Shown here: piece after piece, positions 56,275 to 64,000 of the stretch
How positions within the stretch are numbered: position 1 is the first letter of the stretch
How the letters are laid out: every line of letters begins with the position of its first letter
The notes under the pieces: model-generated
The model's input: the letters and a program-made list of their open reading frames with translations, nothing else
Database searches by the model: none
What the model was told of the DNA's origin: nothing
Position numbers and translations under genes: made by a program
From: Mesostigma viride
Lineage: Eukaryota; Streptophyta; Mesostigmatophyceae; Mesostigmatales; Mesostigmataceae
Assembly (NCBI GenBank): GCA_009746045.1
Contig: RPFO01000219.1
Location: 789,501 to 853,500 of the forward strand
DNA: 64,000 nucleotides
Direction of reading: 5' to 3'

Positions 56275-57145
56275 CAGAACATCATATACAACGCCTCCGC
56301 TTCTTCTCATCTTTGAGAGCCCAGCGGACAAGATTTCGTTTCTCAGACGCCGCAAGCGGCTCGAGAAGACTCACTTCACCGTGGACGACGACTTGACCCT
56401 GGCACAGCAACAACGGCGACGGGAGCTATGGCCGACCTACCTCCAGCTCCGGCAGACCAAGGCGGGCCAGCCGGTGTACTGGAAGGGGGCGGCCATCTAC
56501 GTCGGCCACAAGCCCTGGCACGTGACCCCCTCGACCACCGCGGCCCCAACAACTCCAGCCCCAGCCTAGGGGAATACAGCAGCAGTAGTGTAGAATAGTT
56601 AGACAGTGGCCTTGTACATGCCCGCCTACTACAGGCACTACACCAGCTGAGGCCTAGCCTTTTTAGTCATGTACATGTGTGCCTATGATGAGCCACCCTC
56701 CAGATGATGCCTAGCTTTATTTTATTATGCCGTGCCCATGCAGGGAGTCACTCTCTGCTGAGAAGCCATGCCTGTATTCTGATCAGACACTCCGCAAAGG
56801 TGAAAACCTTTGCGTTCAGTGCCAGGCCGCGGAAAACGCGGAAAACGCGATCTGCAAATGAATCCGACCGGAATCGAACTGGGGACCTCTCGCACCAATT
56901 TTGCTGACTATAGGACGGACGTCTCCTGTATGGCCATGATGATCTTCCCCCACATGCCACGCTCCCCCTTAGCTGGGCATAGCGCGATACATCATGAGGG
57001 TGCAGGTGCCTTGGTGCACCTAGAGCAAGGGTAGCTTACATTCCCCTCCTTGCATGAAGTAGCCCAGAATGTATTAAAAGCCATATGCCCCTTCTCAGGG
57101 ATATGTGCTACAGATACTCCCAACGGAGTTATGTTTCTAATTAAT
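56275..57145 (+). mobile_element. ORF1-only element, copy C (5'-truncated)
   Basis: The ORF1 C-terminal domain (56281-56569: PLLLIFESPADKISFLRRRK, DDDLTLAQQQRRRELWPTYL, YWKGAAIYVGHKPW) is followed by the family 3' region. It ends actcccaacggagttatgtt plus taattaat at about 57145. A SINE-like insert (56778-56924) interrupts the 3' region. At the 5' side (56205-56272) lies an inverted piece of the gagacaaccagcgcagg repeat. Confidence 0.75.
56778..56924 (-). mobile_element. SINE-like element, 147 bp, 7-bp TSD
   Basis: Flanked by cctgtat (56771-56777 and 56925-56931). On the minus strand it reads agacgtccgtcc, then the B-box-like ccccagttcgattcc, then a tail ending tctgatcaga. It matches 27136-27284 closely. 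Confidence 0.7.
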
Positions 57146-57227
57146 CATATACAACACAAAAATGTTTCACAAAATGTAGTCGTTTTACTGTGCGTCAAAC
57201 ATATAATCTGATCAACATATAATGACC

Positions 57228-57345
57228 ATCATGCCAAAGGTCCTATGTTCGATTCCTTGCTGGTAGCTTCTGGGCTTTCTTACTTTCTGTGTTCCGCGGA
57301 ATCTCAGATTTGGGCCGCTAGCGTTTTCACATTTGTTGCTTTCTG
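57228..57345 (+). repeat. Diverged SINE-like copy
   Basis: ggtcctatgttcgattcc (B-box-like) is followed about 45 bp later by ttccgcgg, the same order as in the two SINE-like copies. Similarity elsewhere is weak. Confidence 0.35.
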
Positions 57346-57684
57346 ATCTGATGACAATATAATAACCGTAGGAAGGGTCAAGTGCCATGGGATACCGTGA
57401 AAATAAGTGCCTGTGACACCAATAACGGCAAAGCGGCAGAGGTTGACAATCAGCCTTGCCATCATAGCGCCTTGAAGCAGTGTACAGCGGCCAAGTTATG
57501 AAAGAGGACCGCACTGCGAATCCCTGCCTTCCCATGCCGACGGCAGTGCCTCCCTTTAGACCTCCAGGTGTGCTAGAAACGAGCACCGTCTGTTTGCCAT
57601 GTTATGCCATGAACATCGGTTGTGACCTGCCACAACAAACGTGTCCCCCTGCCGGTCCCCTTTCGCATCAAGAAAGCTGGCTGC

Positions 57685-60600
57685 TCAGATCATGATGAGC
57701 TTTCCACCCAGATCCGCGGAGCCAAGGAGCACCGAGAACTCGTCAAAGTTGATCTTGCCGTCGTCATCCTTGTCAAACTTGCTGAACGTGGTCTTCACGA
57801 TCTGCTCACACGCACAACAAATTTATTTAAAATGCCAACAATTGCGTTAGAGGCAATTCAATGGGCAAAGAAAGGGGAGCGAGGAACACACTGATACGAT
57901 TTACTACAGCATTACAAGAATATATATGGGGCCCCCCTCTATTCACCCAAACACCGCCCCGACACTACCGTGCTCGATAACGATGGGCAGGGTTGCCCCC
58001 TGCTTGTCGATGTCTCCGTGTCTTCCGCTCTCTGGTCGCCACATCCTCCAGGCGGCTGGGGATGCCCGTGCTGCTGCCGCTGTGGCTGAGCGCGACAAGT
58101 TTGCCTCCTACGGCAACGTGGGGCCCCACCGGGTAATCCCCTTTGTCCTTGAGGAGTTCGGGGCCATGGGCAAGACGGCAGAGTTTTTTTCACGGGTGCT
58201 GCCAGCGGCGGGAAGATCGCCTCGACCTCGAGGATTAGACTGCCCCGTGGTCCCGGACATGGTTCTCGTATTGGCAGCAGCGCCTTTCCCTAGCCCTCAC
58301 TCGCACCGTGGCTGATGTGTAATTCCGCCGCACCCGGGCCGACTTCTGCCCTTGCCCATGCGGTGTAGATCCTTCCCAGGCCCAGTGGTGGGCCGGCAGC
58401 GCTGTTGCTGCATGTCATTGTCGTTTTGTACCTTGTGTTGGCTTGATATTTGCATGCCAGTGTCAGATTATTTTAGGGTTCTTCCTCTTTTCGGGGCTTT
58501 CCTTATGTTGAATGCGGCTCTCACCTCCGTAATTTATCATTATCTATGAACATATATGCGATGAGAGCGAGTGGGTGCGTGGGTGGGTGGGTGGGTGGGT
58601 GGGTGGGTGGGTGGGTGGGTGGGTGGGTGGGTGGGTGGGTGGGTGGGTGGGTGGGTGGGTGGGTGGGTGGGTGGGTGGGTGGGTGGGTGGGTGCGTGGGT
58701 GGGTGGGTGGGTGCGTGGGTGGGTGGGTGGGTGGGTGGGTGGGTGGGTGGGTGGGTGGGTGGGTGGGTGGGTGGGTGGGTGGGTGGGTGGGTGGGTGGGT
58801 GGGTGGGTGGGTGGGTGGGTGGGTGGGTGGGTGGGTGGGTGGGTGGGTGGGTGCGTGGGTGGGTGGGTGGGTGCGTGGGTGGGTGGGTGGGTGGGTGGGT
58901 GGGTGGGTGGGTGGGTGGGTGGGTGGGTGGGTGGGTGGGTGGGTGGGTGGGTGGGTGGGTGGGTGGTGGGTGGGTGGGTGGGTGGGTGGGTGGGTGGGTG
59001 GGTGGTGGGTGGGTGGGTGGGTGGGTGGGTGGGTGGGTGCGTGGGTGGGTGGGTGGGTGGGTGGGTGGGTGGGTGGGTGGGTGGGTGGGTGGGTGGGTGG
59101 GTGGGTGGGTGGGTGGGTGGGTGGGTGGGTGGGTGGGTGGGTGGGTGGGTGGGTGGGTGGGTGGGTGGGTGGGTGGGTGGGTGGGTGGGTGGGTGGGTGG
59201 GTGGGTGGGTGGGTGCGTGGGTGGGTGCGTGGAGGGCACAGCATGCCACCCATGATGCCGCACAACATCTTGGACCCAGCTTGTCAAACGTGTGCACCAT
59301 CAAATCATGCCCTCCCCATGGCCTCACCAACCACATTGCGACAACATCACATCGTGCTGCCCTGCGCTCCCCTCGTCAAACAGCGCTAAAAAAACTCGTC
59401 AAACTGCGCTAAAAAAACTCCTCATACTGCGCTAAAAAAACTCGTCAAACTGCGCTCACCTTGTCAAACTGCGCGTCACTCAGCTTGCCCCCCACAATCG
59501 CACGCATCATCTTGGACAGCTCCGCGTGCGACACCTCGTTGTCGCCGTCCTCATCAAACAAGCGGAATGCGACTGGGAAGGGGGGGGGGGGGGGGGGGGG
59601 GGGGAGGAGAAGGGGACGTGTGGGACGAAATGGGGGAGTACAGAGGGGAAGGGAGGGAGGGAGAATTAAGGGGGGAGCAGAGGGGAGGGAGAAGGAAGGG
59701 GGGAGGTGGGGAAAGAAGAGGGGAGGGAGGGGGGAGGCGAGGGGGACAGAAGAGGGATTGGAGGGAGAAGAAAGGCGGGAGGAGAGGGGTAAGGGAGGAG
59801 GGGACAAAAGGGGGATAAGGTGGGTCGGTGGGTGGGGAGAAAAAAGGAGGGAGAAGAGGAGGGATGAGGGAAGGGATTTTGGCGTGGGGATGGGGGGGCC
59901 AAGGAAAGGGTGGAATCAAGGGAAGGGGTGTAAAGGTGCGGGGCGGGGGGGGGGGGGGGGGGGGGGGGAGGAAGGGGAACCGAGACAAAACCAGCCAGAC
60001 AGGGCGAACGCAAGGACATGCGGGGCTTGAGTAAAAAGAGGGGGAAGGGGGAATAGGGGGGTGGATATGGCGGAGAGGGCAGGGCGGAGTGGGGCCCTTA
60101 ACTACACAAGGAAAGCCAGTGGAGTAGTACAGGGCAAGCATGACGCCGCGTGGAGCAGGCGTGACCACATCGACCAAATAGATGCGAGTACCGAGCACGA
60201 CTATGCGACGATAGATGCAAGCACTAAGCACAACTATGCGACTGTAGATGCAATCACCAAGCACGACTATGCGACGATAGATGCAAGCACCGTTCGGTAA
60301 CATGCTGTCATGAACTACGTGCCACGCTGCGCTGCCAAGCTCAGGTGCTTACTTGAATTCGGATGAGTGAGAATACATGTGTAGAGTCAAGGAACACGGT
60401 TTGACGGTGCTGGTATGGGGGGTACACAACACATGTGTATATATACATATATATGTGTGTGGGTATATGTGTACATATATATATAATATGGGGGTCTTTC
60501 ATACAGGAATGTGCGTATACTTATCATTGCAGGAGTTACGACACTTGGTAGCTACTACTAGAAATAACTTTCCTCAAGGACATGTCATCCTGCCTTGCAG

Positions 60601-61823
60601 GTGTACAAGAGAGGCGGCATGCCCTTGGGGCAGACCATTTTGTGCTGCTTGAAGCGACTGTCAAGGAGTGCCATCAACATTGGAATCATTATTTTTGTTG
60701 ATGTTCACAATGACCAACGTTCAGAATGACCAACGTGACCAGGTCAGAAAGGTACGGGCGTCTGCCGTTTGTTTGAGCCTAGCATCGCGGCCCTCATATG
60801 CATGATCCATCCCTTGCGGTACTGGCGTTGATATTGTATAACCACCATCACCATCCATGACTTCCATTGTGAATTATAATGGTGACACAATTCGCAATGT
60901 TATAGGCATACTTGGTGACAGAAACCCCCAAAGCACTTGTTAGACAATAACAAGTCACTGGCCACAAACACAGTACGTTCTGCTTCCACAAGAAATTTTC
61001 CGGAGCTTAACTTCTACTTTCATCTCTCAGCCATTCTAAGACAGCCTTTACCCCCCAGGATTTGCCATTTTCACGAAAAACACAAAGGAAGCTTTGGTAT
61101 TGAAAGCACGCTCTGCATTGAAACCAAAAGTGCAAAAGGAACTTACAACGGAGCTTCTCGTTGCGATCATTTAGCCGCTGCACTTGGTGCATGGCAATCA
61201 CAAACTCGGCAAAATCAAGCCTCCGGTTGCCGTTCGTGTCGAATAAATAGAACATACGCTTGGCAAACGGGTTGCCCGCTGCACGCGCGGGACGGTATAC
61301 AGGGGCAGGGAAGCGTGCAACCGTCAGCATTGCATCTCGCCAGGAATAGACAGCTAGATCGTATATGATAACGCTGTTATTCCTTTCCACGTTCCTTATA
61401 AAGGAGCCGAACCTGCCTGACAGCTGCGCATCTCTTATCAGTATTGGAAAAGAGACAAGGTCGACATCGCTGGAGACTAGAGGTACCAGCAATCGCAACG
61501 TGAACAAGGGCCTTCGTACCAAATTCGGCCATGTGAAGAAATTGGTCCTCGGAAATGTCATTGGCGCCAACAGCGATTTTTGAGAATCTTCTGTACAGCC
61601 GTCTCAACTCCTTCGCATCAACTGCACGGGGACAATCATGCAACCGAGGGCGGTCCTCAGTCCCATTCCATTCTTTCGTCGGCTGAGGTAGATTAATCGC
61701 TGCTCAAAGACCACGGGCACATCTCCAGCAAATTTGTCGCATTGCACAGGAAATATACTTACAAGAAGTTTTTGTCTTAATGGCTTCTACCTGCTCTGGA
61801 GGAATACTGATGTTGTTGCCCAT
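57685..61823 (-). CDS. Calcineurin B-type EF-hand protein (complete, five exons)
   Basis: Exons 61823-61763, 61621-61520, 61278-61147, 59572-59460 and 57801-57685 join with GT-AG sites in matching phases (1, 1, 1, 0) to give 174 aa, the usual calcineurin B length. The N-terminus MGNNISIPPEQVEAI fits N-myristoylation at Gly2. Next come FDAKELRRLYRRF, EFAGNPFAKRMF and EKLRFAFRLF. EF-hand 1 (IAVGANDISEDQF) has lost its calcium ligands. Loops 2 (DTNGNRRLDFAE), 3 (DEDGDNEVSHAE) and 4 (DKDDDGKINFDE) are intact. The protein ends GGKLIMI. The likely role is the Ca2+-sensing regulatory subunit of a calcineurin-type phosphatase. A CBL- or CHP-like partner role is possible, but CBL proteins are longer and have another C-terminus. 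Intron 3 holds a LINE relic and a large (GGGT)n array. Confidence 0.88.
57940..58540 (+). pseudogene. RLE-type LINE fragment inside intron 3
   Basis: Reading from 57940 gives YSPKHRPDTTVLDNDGQG then PLLVDVSV, aligning with the PD-D endonuclease core of the 54.7-kb copy. After frameshifts it continues FASYGNVGPHRVIPFVLEEF and QQRLSLALTRTVAD near 58.3 kb. It lies on the strand opposite to the host gene. The retained PD...D residues in two diverged copies support the endonuclease assignment. Confidence 0.7.
58570..59232 (+). repeat. (GGGT)n array, about 660 bp
   Basis: Nearly pure gggt units with rare gcgt variants and two 1-bp slips (about 58964 and 59003). It is open in all six frames, hence the Gly/Trp/Val and Pro/Thr/His shadow ORFs. 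The G-rich strand is the template strand of the host gene and has strong G-quadruplex potential. Confidence 0.95.
59580..60060 (+). repeat. Poly-G runs and G/A-rich tract in intron 2
   Basis: Two G runs of about 25 bp (59580-59604 and 59942-59968) flank a purine-rich tract (gggagg, gaagg words). It lies next to the exon-3 acceptor of the calcineurin B-type gene, so on the coding strand it is a long pyrimidine tract. Confidence 0.85.
60153..60300 (+). repeat. Short tandem repeat, about 30-bp unit
   Basis: About four units of the type gatgcaagcac(t/c)aagcacgactatgcgacgat. It lies inside intron 2 of the calcineurin B-type gene. Confidence 0.7.
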
Positions 61824-64000
61824 ACTTCACTCGGACTACGTGTTCACGCCCTTACAGGGCCGGGGAAGGGTGTCTTACGCAGGAACAGGCCTTTCAACTT
61901 CCTTGCTGCAGCGTACCCTACGCTTCATTCCACAATCTAGCAAGCGCGAGAATCCTTTCACGTTAAAATTGCGATGCTGGCGGCCCTTTTGGTCAACGAG
62001 CCCGCTCAATACGCTGAAATAGAGTCGGGATGTGGACTGTCTGCGGGTTTCCATGCTCGTTCATGGACGTATATACCGAGCGTGGTTGTCCAAAACCAAA
62101 CCGAGCCCGGAGCCTGGGCAGAACTGGCAGAACTTAACGGCGTTGCTGGCAGCTACACCAGGGTGCGGTCACTACCACGTTCCCAATCTTGATTGGATGA
62201 TTGGATAAGCCATTGGACGATTGCGCAAGTAACTCCGAGAAATCAGGCCAAGGGTGCCGTTATGAGTTGTCACCAACTTGGCGAAGGGTGAATTGGCGCC
62301 AACCGCTCATTTCAAGTGTTTGCTTCGTTGATTGCCATGTGGAAGGCACAGACGTATCCTGGCCTCAATCTTGAATCCTCATGGCTCATGCACCATGGTG
62401 CCTCATTCCTGTCCCGACTACCGACTACCGAGAGTGCTAATCGCTGGCTCGCTGCACAGTAAAGTACTTCAGTTATTGCCTGCAGTTCCAGCTTCTGCAC
62501 AGCGTATGCCGACTGCCGAGGCCCATTAACTAATCTAGGCGAAAGCTTATTCTTTTCAAGGAAACTGCCAACGCGAGCGCTGAGCATCACTGTGCCGTCC
62601 TGTGATTATGCCCGCAACCCATCTTCCTGTGGGCTGTGGGTCATGGCTTGCCACGAAATTGCCAAGTGGGGGCTGCGTTGGTAATCACAGGAAGAAAAAG
62701 GTCCCCAAACCAGGCCCGCAGTCTAAACATCGGCATGTTGCTCACCCCGCGCACAAGCACCAGTGTGTGAGTGCCACGGGCATGCCCGCAACCGTAATGC
62801 CAAGCTTGCGAGCTCGCTCAGCGAGGCATTAGCTCTTCCTTGGTGGCGGCTCTTTATTGTTTTCTCCTGAAGTTGTTAGTCAGTTAAGATCGCGGCTCCG
62901 TCTACTGCTGGACGCGATTCCTGTAGTGGGGGGAGCTTAACGGGCAGATATCCGGGCCCATTTCTACCTTCCAGCTTCCCAAGATGGTGACGTCCAGCCT
63001 CATCGACGTGTTGGGTTTCTTTATCGGTAATGCACCCTGATTTTTTCCTGATATTCGCCCCCTCGTGCCCCAACGCCTAATGTGATACCATTCACGGGCA
63101 TTCGCCTCGATTCCGTTCAACTCCAGTCCGCTTGCTGCCATTAATCGGAATGGATTTCATCGGTCGGCCATATCCTTGTTCGTTGCAAATGCAGTTGCTG
63201 CATGCGACCCTTTCCTGCTCTTCATAGCGTTTCCTTTCTTACTACATTGGCAGCGCTGCTGCACCGTGTCCAGAAGATGCCTTATATTGCATTGCGCATG
63301 GAACTCAGCAGCCCCACCGCCTTGCATCTGCCTACCGTACGGACCCGGTGTGTGGACGAGCGAGTACATGCAAGAAGAGCGCTATTGCTGCACCCAGCAA
63401 CTTGCTCCCGCTCGCCATCAAAACGGCGAGAAGCAAGCACAATCGTCGCGGGGCAATAGGCGCAAGCACAATCTTCTGAGGATCGGCCGCGTTGCTCTCC
63501 TGGTTGCAGACTTCATGATTCTGAGGAGTGTTGTGCCCGTGGTGCATAGTGCTGCGTGCCCTGCTATGCACTTCCAGCGAGCCTCCGTGGGCAATTGGAC
63601 CGGCATTCCAACGACAAATTGTTCTCAAACCGCGTTTGTGCTGGGTCTGGGCCAATTGGTGCGATCCAAATTTCAAATTCCATCCCCAGTTCCATGAGGA
63701 GTGCACAACTTCGTACGCCTCCTATATGCCCAAGTCCGCACGAAGGCAGCTACTGCTCTGCCCTGCCACGTTTCTTCCCACTGCATGACATGCGCCAGTC
63801 ACCATGAAACTTCATGTGAATATGCGCACAATACCAGCTCTAAACTTGGTTGCATCACCGTGCTGATTCAAGGCCCTCCCCTTTCCTCCCCCGCGGTTGC
63901 CCCCATCCCCCCCCCCCCCCCCCCCCCCCCCCCTACCCGCCAACCTTGGTCGTGCTCTTGTTGTGCTGGCAGCCGTGCTGGCGGTGCCCCTCATCCTGCT
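61824..64000. other. Upstream flank, no gene established
   Basis: The 5' flank of the calcineurin B-type gene. Several 60-170-residue ORFs occur on both strands, such as one at 62902-63141 minus (MAASGLELNGIEANAREW), but none has a recognisable domain. A poly-C run lies at about 63907-63933. Confidence 0.35.

Larger units (their letters stand above)
57802..59459 (-). other. Intron 3 of the calcineurin B-type gene
   Basis: A 1.66-kb intron (GTGAGC donor at 59459, GAGCAG acceptor at 57802). It contains an antisense RLE-LINE fragment, a 660-bp (GGGT)n array and four tandem copies of the motif around actgcgctaaaaaaactc (59370-59455) next to the donor. The last of these resembles the exon-3 end itself. 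Confidence 0.8.

Noticed and set aside
58570-59232. Internal telomere
   Set aside because: The unit is GGGT with occasional GCGT. Green-lineage telomeres are TTTAGGG or TTTTAGGG, and no such unit is present.
58521-59412. 240-290-residue Pro/Thr/His and Gly/Trp/Val repeat ORFs on both strands
   Set aside because: All are translations of the (GGGT)n array within the intron of the calcineurin B-type gene. Open frames on both strands are a property of the repeat.
59445-60303. Pro-rich 120-249-residue ORFs on the minus strand
   Set aside because: Only the segment 59460-59572 is an exon (EF-hand). The rest translates the G/A-rich intron tract.
61683-61690. Alternative 3' splice site CTACCTCAG giving a longer exon 2 of the calcineurin B-type gene
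   Set aside because: The acceptor at 61622 joins the MGN exon in the right phase and gives a protein of normal length. The longer exon would not match the phase of exon 1.

Overview
This is nuclear DNA from a eukaryote, most likely a green alga or a relative. The evidence is spliced genes with consistent intron phases, a small gene with a chloroplast-type transit peptide, a TSL-kinase-interacting/CRAMPED-type nuclear protein, and a large load of LINE, Ty3/gypsy, SINE-like and microsatellite DNA. There are no operons, ribosome-binding sites or CRISPR arrays. The species cannot be named from the window alone.

Four kinds of host gene can be reconstructed by hand. (1) A head-to-head pair of MFS transporters (16.1-18.4 kb minus, 19.2-21.0 kb plus) share one phase-2 intron at the same codon and about 770 bp of intergenic DNA. 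(2) A three-exon gene at 35.8-37.3 kb (minus) encodes 128 residues: a transit-peptide-like N-terminus, an acidic linker and one C-terminal membrane helix. (3) A very large low-complexity nuclear protein at 39.2-51.4 kb (plus, three exons) carries a split CRAMPED/TKI1-like domain and several basic nuclear-localisation-like patches. (4) A five-exon calcineurin B-type EF-hand protein at 57.7-61.8 kb (minus) is complete from MGN to stop (174 aa).

The rest is mobile or repeated DNA. 0-8.4 kb holds a foldback element, a broken Pro/Ala-rich ORF, a roughly 790-bp (TTAC)n array at the end of a dispersed repeat, and a TRIM-like pair of 420-bp direct repeats. 8.5-10.8 kb is a TIR element that carries two 5'-truncated LINE insertions. 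11.6-15.2 kb is a decayed Ty3/gypsy pol. 22.2-26.0 kb is a LINE with an APE-type endonuclease. 26.6-35.3 kb and 53.0-57.1 kb hold copies of an element that encodes only an L1-ORF1-like protein and has a conserved 3' end but no reverse transcriptase. 52.7-55.7 kb and 57.9-58.4 kb hold 3' ends of a second LINE family whose C-terminus has a CCHC plus PD-D restriction-like endonuclease.

The main theme is nested retrotransposition. Several insertions are delimited to the base by target-site duplications, some only 40-80 bp long. Large simple-repeat arrays ((CCTTCC)n, (GGGT)n, 55-bp and 89-bp minisatellites) sit inside or beside the real genes.
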